Shown one piece after another: positions 1 to 13,797 of a stretch of DNA of 64,000 nt. The translations under genes and the position numbers were made by a program. The notes below the pieces were generated by a model that saw only the letters and a list, made by a program, of their open reading frames with translations, had not been told where the DNA came from and made no database searches. Every line of letters begins with the position of its first letter. Position 1 is the first letter of the stretch. The DNA comes from Dicaeum eximium (Eukaryota > Chordata > Aves > Passeriformes > Dicaeidae), in NCBI GenBank assembly GCA_013396995.1, contig VWZP01002413.1, positions 62,001 through 126,000 on the forward strand, in the 5' to 3' direction.

Positions 1-3000
1 ATTATTATCAGCCACCTTGAAACAGTAGGGGCTTTTTTGTAAATATGTTATTCAGAGAAAAACACTTTGCCTAGGTCTAATCAGAAACTAATTAGAATCA
101 GCATATGCTTTTCTGCACAGTTACTGTGTCATCTGCAACACAAGATGTACAAACCCAGATCTAATCAAACTGAGATGCTTAACATTGTGAGCATTATCAT
201 CTGAAGAGTCTTCTGCAGTCAACAGAAAAAGAAATAGCAGCATGATTTAACTTACCTAGTATCTTGAACAATCCTCTAGAAATGATTATTTTTCATCCTT
301 GTGTACAGAAGGGCTCTGAGAGTGTGATTTAGTTGCATGAGCACTGGTAGCCAACAGTATTTTGGACGGCACAGAGTATCCACCCAGCCTGCACCTGCCC
401 CTTTGGAAGAGCACAGTCCCTCCTAAGTCTCATGGTATATCTGTTTGGCCCAGGCAGCTGTCTCAGGTACCCTGGAGAATCCCAAATGGCAACCATGAGC
501 TGCACCAGAGCTACTTCTGCATGCTTCAGGTAGGGCCTGAAGTCATCAGTGGTGACCCTGTGGCACTGGGACACTGCTGTGGGCTCCAGTGAAGAGTATC
601 AAAAGCTGAAGGAGTATGGCTTGGCTAAGAGAGAGTCAAGGAGCAAGGGAGCTGCTCAGAGCAAGCCATGAGCATGGAGCTGTGTGTTCCTGAGTGAGGC
701 ACTCCTGTGTGGCAAGGGCACTGCTGTGACACTGGCATTATAAAGCTTACGTGTCAAGCTCTGCCTGAACCCACTCCCAATTTATACAAAGTCATGAAGC
801 CATCAGACACACATAAATGCAAATCCCATTTTCCTGCAACATTTTTTATTCTACACCTATGACATTATCACAGTTATAGAAATAGCACTTAAAGAGAAAC
901 AACCAAAGAAAAAGCCAGAATGTGCAAAACTCTAATCTTTGGCTACCACTAAATTCTTCTCTGTCAATTTTTCTTGCCTGATGAACATCCCATTTGTCCT
1001 TTTGGTGTTCCCTTTTGGATAAAGCTAAATATTTTCCTGTATCTAAAAAAAAAAGCTTTCAGTTTTACCATTAATCATAGAAGTAAGACGTTCATATGAA
1101 CCAATTCATTTTGTGGCAACACACTAGACTTTCAAGAGGAGATATGAGAGGTTTTCCATCTTATGAGGATCGATGTTGTTGTGCAACCAAGAGAAATTTC
1201 AGTCCATTTTTCAAACCATCTGAAGTCCCATGTATTGGAGAAAAAATGATACAGCACATATAGTTTCAGTTCAACTGAAATTTATGATTCTATATGACTG
1301 CAGTGATATTTGCAATACTGACCACCAAAGATTGTCACTGATATTTTGCCAAGCAAAATGCAACAATCTTCCAGGCTATTTGCAGATTTTATTTAAACAA
1401 ATGTACAAGATATTTCACTCTTTGCATGATTGAAAACTGTTCACCAGATTTACAGTCAGTAGGTAGTGATGTATAGTTGAACATATTTAACCACTGGGGA
1501 ATTTCAGAGCATACAAAGGCACAGTCCTATCCTGCTACAGCACTATCCAGCTCAAGGATCCTAAGGCAGGTTCCTGAGCTGGAAATCTATACTGTCTGCA
1601 CAGAGAAGCAGCATCTGAACTCTGTCTATGCTGATTTTTTTTTGGGCACCTATAGCAGATACCTCAAGTCAGGTCCTGAAATAACTCCCACTTTGTGTAA
1701 TTCTGAGACCAATAGAGAGGGGGATAGAATCTTAATACTGAAATACGTGTAGAGCAACAAAGACTGACACAGAAGTAGGAAGATGGACTGCAAAGACTTT
1801 CGTTAATTTGTTTATAGTAACTATATTATGTGTTGGTCCTCTTTCAGATGCTCAGAAAAACCAAACCACCACTCAGATATTATATTTAAAACAACTTCAT
1901 TATTCACAAATGCTCCAGCATGTTCAGCTTGTTAGGACCACTGTGTGTGTGATGAAGGTGACTGTGCTTTGATCACAAGGTGCATGGCAGACTGTTTGTC
2001 CATCACATTGAAAAGTGGAAGGAAGATTGTTCTCGTGTGACATTGCCCAGGCACAATCTGAAGAACTGCCCAAAGAACAGCAGCTTTGTAGAGGTCTGGC
2101 CTTTTCAACCTCCAGCTTGGGATAAGAGAAACAGCTACATGCAGAATTGCTCTTAAACAACAGAGATGTTGCTGGTTGAACTAAGAGACAGCGTCACCTT
2201 TGATGAGAATGAAGGACGGAGACACTGTTGGGAAGTCGCAGGAGCACCGCTGTTGGAAGCCAAAGAAGAGGACATGATGAAAACTCTTGAAGATGTCAGA
2301 CTGTATACTGTGAAAAAAAGAAAGGTTTTGCAGATATTCTTTGCATGGGCACACACAAATCATCCAAACACATTGGACACAAGCCCAGCTCCATGCTCCA
2401 GGACCTTGGCTGGCCTCCAAGAAGCACCATGGGCAATTGGATCAGGTGAACTGCAGAAGCTAAGAGAAAGTATAAGAGAATGTGTAAGTATCTGCTTGCG
2501 ACAAAGTTTCAGCCAACAAGAACACTGATGCTCTTCCCCTTGCAACAGCCACATCTAAGTAAAATAAATCAAGTATTAAATATTATTCTGCTGAAATGCA
2601 TATACTTAAAAACTGTATATTAACTTTTAGTCATAAAAGTTTGTGCCCCATGACAAGACAACCTAAGTAGATTTAGCTTTGCATTTGAAAATTATTATGA
2701 AAGATCTCTAAAACGTGTTCCTCAGACAAACAAAAACTTAAGGGGGACAAAACAAGGTCAATCCAAAGCTAACAAGAGCCCAACAAGAAATCCTTTGAAC
2801 AGACCTTGAAGCTGAGTGATACACCAGAGCTATTTAGTAGTGAGATAGGCAGTGCATGTGCTTGATGACAATAATAATGCTGTTATCAACATGAAAATGC
2901 TGGGTTTAAACTTAATCTCTTCCCTGATAAACTCTCCTTTCACCAGCCCAAGGATTTATAGCAACAAGCATTTCAGACACAAACTCAGGACCAAACTGTG

Positions 3001-6000
3001 TATCTGTCCCATTTCTGTAAGGATTTGAAGACAGTGCATGTGAAATGCAAATGCTTAAACTCCAGACGCCAGAAGCCGAGGAGCAGAGCTGAAGGATCTG
3101 AGAAAGTCCCTGGGGAGCCATACAGTGAGTAAAATGCCAGTGCAGCCAGCTGTGCTGAGCTGGCCCAGGGCTCAGCAGCACTCCATGCTCAGAGCAGCAG
3201 CTGAGGCAGCAGAAATGGGGGTGACAGCATCCACCCAGCTGCAGCAAACCAGGGAAAGCAAAAGTAATACTTAGTGTTCACACAAGGTCCACAGTCTTGT
3301 AAGGAAAATAAAAGCCTTGTGCTAAGAAGTTCAAAAGGGGCCTTTCAACTTTTTTTCAGCAGCATATGAAAAGCCTTTTTGCTCTTCCCTAAGATGCATG
3401 TGTATTTTGAAAGTCATATTTTAAGAAATATACTTCTGCTTCCAATTTTTATGGGGTTGCAAATTTTTTCCTTAATTATCACTAATTATTGTAATCAGTC
3501 ATAGAAATGTCATTTCATTTTTGCTGATAAAAGACATGTTCAAAACATCTGAAATCAGAAATGTGTTTCTTGTACATACACTTTTCAGTAGCTTATCCAT
3601 CATTTCAAAGTTTTCCCCGACTTACTGAAGTGAGAGAATTCCATGACCAAATCTGGTTATTAGCATGTGGTGACAAAAACCTAAATAAAAGGTGAGCCAC
3701 AGCTACAACAGGAGAAATGGAGAGAGAAAGACAGCACTGCTTCCAACAAATGGAGAGTCAGTCATTGAGGAATCAGTCAACATTGTGCAATTCAGCCACA
3801 AATGCCTGAATATATGTTTTGCAGTGAAGTGCTGAGGTACACAGAGCTTTCTCCAATGTCCAGGAAAAGAAATGGCAGTGCCTTTCTTCTACTTTTGGCT
3901 AGCCTGTGCTGAGGAGAAGAATTAGTACATAACCCTTTGAAAACAAAATTCCTTTCCCAACAGTAAGAACAGAATGTACAAATTGTCATGTGGGTTTTGT
4001 TGTTGGTTTGCCAGTAGTAACATTCAAGCTGCGACATGCAGCTTTATGATACAGTAAAGTTTATTTTATACAGATTTTTTTTATTAAAAATTGCCTCCCA
4101 GGTTGCTTTGCTAAATATTAGACTAGTCTCAGTTAATCAATAAATACAGCTGCAGGAGAGGAGAGCTGTCAGATCTGTAAGCAAGGAAAACAGTTTTCAG
4201 GTGGTTTGAGCACCAGGAATTGCCTCCTCCTTCAAGTGTCCACTAACGAGTGCTTAGGATGCACTCATTGGAATAAAGATTTTGCTAAAGAAAATTTTGT
4301 TCTCTGTGGCATTTAACCTGGTCTGCTTCAAACCAGAAGCTGTCACCATCCACATACTTCATGCAAGACAGTCCTAAAGTAGCCAGGAGGAATTTGGACC
4401 ACTCAGCTGAGGAGAGAAAACCATAGATTCCCCATGACACCTGCCCAGAGCCCATCAGTAACAGTGTAAGGGCAAAAAAAGGGGCAAAAAAAGCTGTGCC
4501 CTCATTTTGTGTCACTGCCCACCTTTTTGAGCACTTGCCTAATATGCAGGATATTTTGCCTCCGGGCCCAAGGGTTCAGAGTTTTATCTTCCCAGTTCTT
4601 CTAGTTAGACATGGAAAAGGTGAGCATTTTCCCACATTAGTGCTTATGGAGAGAAATTCCACCAAAGCAGAGATAGTAGGAATAATGTCACATCTCTTTA
4701 AAAAGCCCCTCAAAGTATACAGTATAAATCCATGCAAATATAAACAAAATCTAATGGATCTAATCTGGTCAACAGATGCAACAAACCTCATATAAACCAA
4801 AGAGATTTTCACTGTTACTCTCAAATTTTTCATTATACAATACCTGCAGATATATGTGTAAAATTTTCATATGCCTCATCAAATTAAGGCAGAATTCCTG
4901 CTGCATCCAGGAATCCTTCTCCATCTGCCTGGGCTTCCTTTTGCCATGTTTTGCCGTGACCTTAGCCATGCACAGGTTTACAGCATGTTTCAGAAGAGAC
5001 TTGGCCTCAAGAACTACCTTTTAAAAGGTACCCTTTGCAGCCAAAAAAGGCAGCAAGGGAGAAAAAAAAATGCTTAATGTCATGACTTTCACAGAATAAT
5101 GTATTTTCAAATAGATTAGAAAACTATCAGCAACATCTTCTTTCAAGCCCATTCATTTTTAGATTATAACCCTCTGTGGTTTTAGGTTCTTTTTTAATTT
5201 TCCAGGGCTCACTGCACAGACAAAATTTACTAGAGCATAGTTCAATTTTATTTCAAGTACAGAGTGCTAACAGGAGCCCATAATAAGCACTGCTCATTCC
5301 AGTTTCCCTTGTAGTGGTATCCTTGACACTTCCCATAGCAGTGCATTAAAACCAAACTAGGCCAGGCCTATGTAATCAGTAAAGCATTGTTTCTACATTG
5401 TAAATCATCAAGGGATTCTTTACAACAAAGCTTAACATTTGAAACTGTTTATAAGGGTTCCTCGTTTTCCTCTTTTAATTAAAAATAATATACCCTGATG
5501 CATACATTCAGACTACTAAGGAGAGTTAAAGTAAGCATTTGCACAGTCACAAAAGCAAGACCTCAGAGTGAGAAGTCCTTGGACACACTCCTGGTGTCCC
5601 TGCTAAGGTTAGCCTGCATTTTCTGATGCCAACCACAGCAGAATAAGAACTTGGAGTAGGAGTAAATGGCAAACACTGGAGGATGGATTAATAGCTCTGT
5701 GGCAGTTTGAAGTCTACATCCAGGAGTGAAAATGAAGTGCAGTTAAACGCCAAGTATCATAGAAGTCACCAAGCATGATTCTTTCCCAGCTCTCTTCAAA
5801 AGTGAGTTTAGAAGTTGAAGTGCGGAATTAACTTCAGACTGGAGGTCTGTATTTAGACCTAGCAAGAAATCATTGAAAAGAAAGAATGGCAACCCTGAGA
5901 CGCAAATGAAATGAGCTGCCAAGCAGATTTTTCACAGTCAGGATAATTATTTTTGAAATCTCACAGCTTGATTTTCTCCAAGTAGAAAGCAATTCTCCTC

Positions 6001-7064
6001 ACTATTCTCTTTCATGACAACTTGGGCATCAGCTCCCACAAAACTGATTTCCACTTACAGTGGTATTGTTAATTATTATAATGAGATATGCAAGTATCTA
6101 AGGCTCAAAAAAGAAATCCATACATGGTGCCTCACTGTCTATTTAATTAGAACACAATCAGTGTAAAATTTATCCTTTTCAATGTTTTGCAGACAATTTT
6201 CACACGTGGTAAGTCTGTGAGAAATTTCATGCATAGCTAGATTTAAAGCTTCCCTGATGTTTGTCAGATACAGCTGAAGTAGTGATTTTGTGTTGTAGCT
6301 ATAATTAGGTGGCATATTGCCATGATTTTCCCTTTTTCTCTCTTCTTTTTTGCAACTCAGATGTCCAAGCAAATTATCGATGAGCTGTGAGATGTAAGGT
6401 CAGTTATAGGGAAAAGAGTTAAACCTAAATTTTCATTAGTTTTCCATTTAAATTTGCAGATTCCTGAAGCATTTTGTCATGCAGACAAACTGTGTCTCCC
6501 ACTCAGTTCCTTTTCTTCTCTCATCCTAAGGCAGCCTGTCATTGAAATGTTCTCACCTGGGAAGTAATTGGTTTTCTCAGTCAGGATCTTGGTGATTGTG
6601 TGTCCTTCTCACAAGAGCTATCACCCATTTTGGTTTTTGATTCTTCTGACAACAGAAAAGGCAAGAACTGGAAGAAGGAGAAATAGTTGCACAGTGTTTG
6701 AGAGATGGCCAGTGCTGCCTGGGTGCAAGCAAGGGGCACCCCATGAGGAGAGCAGACCATGGGATCAATCCCCACCACCCCAAGGAGCTGCCCACAAAGC
6801 TTTGGGAAGCAATGGGCACCTTGTGCTGGCAGAAGCTCTCACAGCTGCTCCTCAGAGATCATGCAAAGACATGGTTCGAGAAGCTGACTCTCCTTTTCTC
6901 CACTTCTGCGCAGCTTTTCTAAATGAAGGGCAGGAGGTAGTGGTAGGGGATTTTGGAAATGTCCTTCTGCCATTTCCAGCTGTGTCTGCTCTCCCAGTAC
7001 CCAGATGAGAGATGGGGTGGGCTTGTCTGAACTTGCTCTGTCAGTTCCCTTCACCACCATCAGC
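1..7064. other. No gene found
   Basis: AT-rich unique sequence on both strands. The longest open frame (2166-2528, plus, 120 codons) has no recognisable domain, no upstream promoter signal and no splice-linked partner. No RNA gene, CR1 or LTR was recognised. Confidence 0.6.
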
Positions 7065-7100
7065 AAGGAACACAAGGAACACAAGGAACACAAGGAACAC
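7065..7100 (+). repeat. Four perfect copies of a 9-bp tandem repeat
   Basis: The unit AAGGAACAC occurs four times without mismatch. Perfect identity suggests a young minisatellite that may vary in length between individuals. Confidence 0.95.
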
Positions 7101-8800
7101 CCATCTCATCCCCAGGTAGACATCTGAAGCAGAAGAGGTGAACCACATTTTGGAATTTCAAAGGTGCTTGGGAAGTCTTCTACCTAGCAGAATATGTACC
7201 AAAAGCCAATATGTGTCTGAAATTATGCAACGTAAGTCCCACTCCAGAGTCTGGAGATAATTATCTAATCCTTCCCTGCACATAGTGTGTAAATGTTTGA
7301 GGAAAGATACTTTCCTTGGTGTCTTTCATAATGACAAACACAAAGTGGAACGGAAAAATAATTTGCCTTTGCTTTCATTTTAAATCTGTTTTCTGTGCTG
7401 TTTAAAGCTTTGGTTCTTTCTTGCAGAAGCTGAATTCTCCCAGAGGGGGGAATTACACCACCCATTCGACAACAGAATTTTGCATTTCTCTTAATATCTA
7501 AGTATTAAAATCTAAATGCTTCCTAATAAAGAAAATTGTATTTTATACTATATAGCTGTTATTTTATTTAGGTAATTATATGAATAATGTTAAATAATAA
7601 TACCCTTAGTAATATATAAATCTCTGATTTCCAGCTTAGTTTGCAATTTCTTCAATTTTTTTTTTTTTTGCATCTCAATGGCTCAGATAGTTACAGTATT
7701 GATAATTTGAAGATTTCAGCAGCACTAAATCAAATCCTAACAATCTTGAGACTTGTCTGAAGCCCAGAAGTAGTTGCCTTTCTTTTCTGCTTTTGAGCTG
7801 ATTGACTCAGGCTCGAACTCCTTCAAGCTGTACTGGGTCAAATGAATGCCTTTCTACCTCCTTTCTTTGCAGCACCCATCCCTCTGGTGTGACTGCACTG
7901 ACCAAATATCACGCTCATTTTGCAGGGTGAAGGGCAGTGGCAAAAAAAAATCCCAAGAAAAAAAATCTTACCACAAAGTTATGTGATGTTTAAGCAGTTA
8001 CAATATGACAACACCACCTCCCTGAGCTGCAGCTGTTATTTCCTACTCCAAACACGAGCAGACTAATGATTTGCCTCCTCACCCCTTTCTTCATACCTCT
8101 GCAGCTTGTCAGTGAATCCTGTACTATTTCTAACATTAGTGCTGTCTTGCTTTCAGTCTCCTGCTGAACAGCATGTCAGTAGGTGGCAGCCCATGGCTCA
8201 TTAAGGCGGTTCTGCGGTGCTAAATTCATAGCACAGTCTGGATTTACAGCTTTTTCAGTGGACAATTTATTATTTTAATGCCTTTTTCCACCGTCTGTTA
8301 TACTGGGAATGATGGAGACTAGCAGTAATGTGTCTAAATCCAAATTTTACTGCAAATTGCCCAATTTTATGTTCTCTAAACTGTGGCCCACAGTCAGACA
8401 TTATTATTCACCATGTACAATGTGTAGTGAAAGATTGGCTGGATATGTATGATCATGCATTACTGCAGTAATTCCCAGGGGGAATTGAAAAGAGCAGTTC
8501 AGGATACACTTCTCAACAATTTTTTAACAAACATGGAAAGATCTCTGGTTTTTAGAAGGAATAAAAAATAAAAGATGAAATTCATTTGTGATCTTTTCAT
8601 ACTAAGAGGGGACTCTTTAGAGGCACATCCAAAATTGTGCATGTGGCAACCAAAATCCCAGCAGCTAGAAACAAGCCCTGTTAATTGCACAGCCTCAAAG
8701 CTCAGGAACACAACACCAAGAGTAATCAGAGAAATGCCTCCACTGCCCATGCAAAGCAAATAAAGAAGGGATGTGAGCTTCTACTCAATGGTAGAAACAT

Positions 8801-8816
8801 GTGTGTGTGTGTGTGT
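8801..8816 (+). repeat. Short GT dinucleotide repeat
   Basis: Eight GT units in a row, in a region without a gene. Confidence 0.9.
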
Positions 8817-9849
8817 CCATCTGCACCCTCTTTGTGAGTCTTTGTCACACTCTTACATAGTCAAATCTTGTCAGACTGGGTTGGGAGGATGGTTCATCCT
8901 CATTGGTGGATAGCTCAGACCTGACAAACTCATTGGAGGGTGCTTTTTTTTCCATTTATAATGTTAAAAATAGGAGTGTGCAAGTTGCCTCATAGGAAGG
9001 CCACATCTCCAAGCTCCCAGCAGAAACAAATTCCAGCAGAGCAAGGTACAAATGCAATAGAGCATTTGCTGGCTGGGAGAAAGACCCTTAGGACAGCCCC
9101 AGCAGGCAGGGAAAAGGGGGAGAACAGGAAGGCTGGTAATCTGTCCTGGCATGTCTGTCCTGGCAGAAAGGGAGCCAGGCTTAGACAGCAGAGGCAGTTT
9201 CTTCTTCCCTTGTGACAGATAGTGAGAGCAACACTTCCACCTCTGTGTGAGCATGAAGATGGAAACAGGTTCATTTTTACTGGGGAGATGTCCTGGCAAA
9301 TACCATTACAGAATTCCTGACTTTTGTTGGCAGTGTTTTGAGCCTTGCAGCAGCCAGAAGAGAAGGCTCACCTATTCTGATAAGCAGAGGATTTCATGCA
9401 GCCTGTATGACTGATGTGCCTGAGCCCTAAAGCTGAGCAGGGCTCTGACCACAGCTTGCATGACAGTGACATCTGCACAACCTGCCTGCACTTCAAAATC
9501 ACCCCAGCAGAGACAACATATTCTCAGAAAGTTCAGAGGAATAAAAGGTAAACAACAAAGCAGGTTACCAGGACTGAGCTTACTAATGGGGGGGAGAAAG
9601 CGAGAGACCGGATTGTTCTTCCAAAGGCAACCTGCCATGAAGGAGGCAAGAAAGGACTTGGAAAAACTGTTGGCATGGATTGACACATCCAGCTATCACT
9701 ACCACCCCCCTCTCTTATGTTTCATGACCCACAATAGCACAAGCTTAGCACTGAACCAGACTCAGAAGCGTACACAAAGTCTTGCTTTAACCTGCTCATC
9801 CACCATCTAGAAGTTGGGTAGATAATACTGTTGCCATTTCATTAGGACT

Positions 9850-9880
9850 GATATTGATATTGATATTGATATTTATTGAT
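9850..9880 (+). repeat. GATATT hexamer repeat
   Basis: GATATT is repeated about four times, followed by TATTGAT as a degenerate end. Confidence 0.85.
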
Positions 9881-10215
9881 AGAAAGAGCAGGAGAACCAT
9901 GAGCAAGCTGAAACCTCACAGTCTCAGCAGGTTTTGATTATTGTTCTCAGATATGCCGCTGTGGTGGACATAGGTCAGCATGAGATGGTGGATGCCACAC
10001 AGCCTCAATGCAGACTGACCTACATTTTAGGCTCCTTAGGCAGATCTAGGAGGGGAAGGCAGCTTATCCCATGGCTGTCTGATATCCCTGTCAAACATGT
10101 GGTAACAGGTCAAACAACAGCCCTGGAAAAACAAGGAGGAACTGGTAAACAGACTGGAAACATTGGAGTGCCTGAGAAAAGGCAGACTTCATAGCATTCA
10201 GCAGGAAAACCATAT

Positions 10216-10305
10216 TTGACTGACAAGAAAACAGAGGCAGGAGTGCAGAGGCTTGCCCAAAATCACTCAGGCAGTTACAGATAATTAGCAAAGTTGAGCT
10301 TCAAG
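10216..10305 (+). mobile_element. Possible MIR-like SINE fragment
   Basis: The order gacaagaaaacagaggcagg, then gcagaggcttgcccaaaatc, then actcaggcagttacagataa parallels the MIR core. The match is weaker than for the copy near 61.5 kb and the 3' end is lost. This is a tentative call. Confidence 0.4.
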
Positions 10306-13300
10306 TGCATTGCCCTGTGTTTGGTCCTGCTTCTCCCAAAGATATTGATGTGGCATTAAGGACAGACTGATGGATAATGTCTTTCAGATGCCAGGTCTCC
10401 TGTTTAAAGCATGGCTGGTTTTTGTAGAATTGTCAGCCACAGTTTTTAATCAGAAACTAAAGAGCTGATTTTCCAAATTAGATTGCAGGTTAGGATCAAA
10501 TGTTAACTTTTCTAAAAAAAATCCCTTTGAGTTCTCCTATGGTGAAATTCTTGTTGCAAATCCCTTAGAAACTACCTTTTCTTCCTCTGAAGCACTTCTT
10601 TGGGTCTGATATTCAAACTAAATGGTAGAAAAAGGATGTCAAGACAAAACATTTTGAAAGCAACATTTTCAAAGTTGTTTGGTGAGGTGTTAAATATATG
10701 ATTTCTCTTTTCATTTTGAAAAAGAATGAAGGAGGTTTCTCAATAGTGAGCAGGAGCACCAATGGCCATCTGCACTTGGGACTGTCCTTCTGTCCCTTCT
10801 GTGTGTGCCAGACCCATCCACACATATTTCTTCCTCCCCCAGGGATAACTGCTGCAGCTGGAGACTTTCCCATCCTTTCTTCTATGGGAAGAGCATCCAA
10901 ACTCAGCTCACACTCTGCATTCAGCCTTTTTACCTGGCAGCCTTCATCAGGCATTTCTGAGCAAAACTGGTGCTCTCTGCTTCTCTCAGATGTAACTCAA
11001 GCACAGATTCATACAGTACAGGGAAAATTATAGACCTCAAATAAGGCCTTTTCCCACACTTGACTTTCAAAGAAATAAGCCCAGAAGGCTAGTAAATCAG
11101 AAGAAAAGCCAAAGTCAGCATTCTGAATGTCTACAGCTGGAAGCAGTAGAGCACATACCTTGACCCTCACATGGTGTCCTTTGTATCAGCCTCTCCCTTC
11201 TGTCTGTCTATAATCCTGTGAGACAAGTTTGTGACAGGAAAGGGTTTAAGTAACACCTTTGTGTCAGAGGGGCTGAACCTCTTATGGTACCAATGCCTAA
11301 CCACAAGACCAGCTGTGAACCTATTCTCCTATTTTCCCACCTTCTCCACATGTTCTCACTGACATTTTTACCCTTTACACCTTTTGTGCATGGCACACAT
11401 GCAGTGAACTGTCCTGGAATGGCATTTCTCTGTCACCCTGCAAACTCTAGCTCAGGACTCAATCCTAATGATGTATTGAGTGCATTTTTGCACATAATGA
11501 AGCCAAATATGTTGGTATTAACCTCCTAGCAGATCCTTAGAGGAGTGAGAGGTGCTGTGCAAGTCCATGAAGACACCAAACAACTCTAGCTGATAGCACC
11601 AGCCTTAACTAGCAGCAATATTCCTAAAAGAGAGGTTAATGGTCACTAGTGAAAGCCCCATTCATAATAATTTTGAGCATTTCTAACAGGAAATTTCTAA
11701 CAGGCTTTTTGGACTTTCTGTCACCAGATTAGAAGGCAACACTGATCTGAAATGAAAATATCAGTCTTAAGCCCTTTCTGAATTTGTTGCCTTTTTATTG
11801 AAATACAGACATCATGCAGCTGCAGTGCTGCATGCCCCATCCCTACCCCACACACCTTTCAGGGCTGCTGTCCTCTGCACAAGCCAAGTGCAGACATGAC
11901 ATGCAGACTGCAGTGTAAATTTATATGCAGACAGATGAATCCAGGGAATTCCACTCCGTTATTTGGTCATCTTTTCTCATAATCCACCACACACTTTTCT
12001 TGCAAGCCTATTAGCCACACTTTGCATCATCAGTGTCCAGACATGTGTTTGAAGGTTATTTGCACTAAGTATCAGATGTCAATACATGTAATAAACAACC
12101 AACACTTAAGCATGGATGAATTTTCTATTAAACTGGCTTGTTACCACCTGAAAGAAAGAGATGTGAGTGAACACAGCTTCTCTTTGAAATGCACATTTGC
12201 GAGCTTTTCTGCCATTCAGTTTGCCAGCTCACCTCCCCTCTCACAATGAACATCTTCCCAGGGAAACAGGCAGATTGTTCTGAACCTCCTCTTTCATGTT
12301 CCTGATAGCACAGTCCATCTTACTCACCACAGGGCACGACTGTCACCTAAAGGTGGGTTGGCAGGCACCAACCCTCATTCACTCCTGTGCTTTCTTCTGC
12401 ACAATTGAAAGGAGGCAGAGAGAGGGAATCCCCTCAGAGCTAAAATGTAAAAGGGAACTGAGGCTTGTGCCTTGCACAGGAGGAACTCAGGCTTCAGTGA
12501 TTTTAGAAGATGTCAATCTAATGCAGCAGATCCTTAATCTCTCTGTATTTTCCCTCACTTGTATTTTTCATATTAACTGTTGATTGACTGTCTTTAGCTA
12601 GAGGCTTTTTTGGGCCAAGATCTATAACTTCTAGTGACAGATCTCCAAGCTGCACCTATTAGAGTACAAGTGATAGGAAACCATTCTGGTACAAGAACTT
12701 AACAAATTCTGAGTATTTTTAAAAGTTTTTGTGTTCTTCAACCATATTCTTATGCACTATTTGAAGTCAGGGACTGACTGAGCATATGTTAAAGTGCTCT
12801 GCTGCAGGAAACCATTTTGTGTATTGCTGCCAAATTTCATTCTTCCCAAGCTGACTTTAAACTGGATGGCTCGACAGCTGATGGCAGGACTCCTGCAGCA
12901 GCACAGAGCTCAGGACAGGATAAAAACCATGAAGTCTAACCACCCTTTCACATAGATTTTGCAGCCTTTTTTTGGTGTCACTGCTACACATGCAGCAGGG
13001 AGCAAGTTTCAGCGAAGGCAGCCCAGTGCTCCTAGGAGTGCCAGTTACAGTGCTTGCATATGCATCAGTAACCAGGAGTAATGAGAGCTGCTTTTAGGTC
13101 CTGGTGCACCAGGGCTTGCTGTGGCTGAGCATGTCATCCAACTGCTGGGGGGCAGCTGTTGCACTGTTACTGTCTGGAGGGGCAAAGAAGGACAAAGGTG
13201 AAATTTTGAGAAAAGACAAACTCCCAGTTTTTATGCTTCCTGTATCCTCAGGGTCTAGATGTCCTAAAGAGGCAGCCAGCAAAGAGATGCAGATACTTCA

Positions 13301-13529
13301 GATAACAGTCCCATGAAGCTGGAAAAAATTTTGTGGTAGAAAAAATCCTTCCCTATGTAAAGATGAGAGAGTGAGCATTAGCCTAGTGCCTTCTCTCTCA
13401 GAGCACTTGAAATCTTCTCAGCATGCAGATGAGCCCGTGGGAAGTGGACTCCTACACTATTTGCTCAAAATACATCCTAAACATACACAATTTGAAAAAA
13501 AAGTGCAAAAATATGTCACATTTTTGAAC

Positions 13530-13755
13530 GGGTTTTGTTTTTGTTTTGTTTTCACACTGTAAACATAGTAAAGAAAGTTCCAGAACACTCAATCTTTCAA
13601 CCTTTCCCTGGTCAGTTGTTAATTAATGTTTTTTAGGGGTTTGGATTTTTGTTTTGGCTTTTGTCGGGGGTGATTTTGGCTTGGTTTTTTGTTGTGTTGT
13701 GTTTTGGTTTATTTGGGGTGGTTTGTTTCTTTTTTTTTTTTTTCTTTTTTTTTTN

Positions 13756-13793
<38 letters not shown>

Positions 13794-13797
13794 GTAG
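13530..13797 (+). repeat. T/G-rich low-complexity tract ending in a long poly-T with one N
   Basis: The plus strand is almost free of A and C, with blocks such as gttttgtttttg, gggtttggatttttg and ttgttgtgttgtgttttgg, ending in about 65 T residues with a single N at 13755. The N and run length suggest the assembly is unsure here. Long lysine or phenylalanine frames across it are artefacts. Confidence 0.85.

Noticed and set aside
2166..2528. Plus-strand open frame of 120 codons
   Set aside because: No domain I recognise, no splice partner and no promoter features; length is within chance for this much sequence.
6568..7008. Plus-strand open frame of 146 codons
   Set aside because: Composition looks random and other frames are open over the same stretch; no family resemblance.
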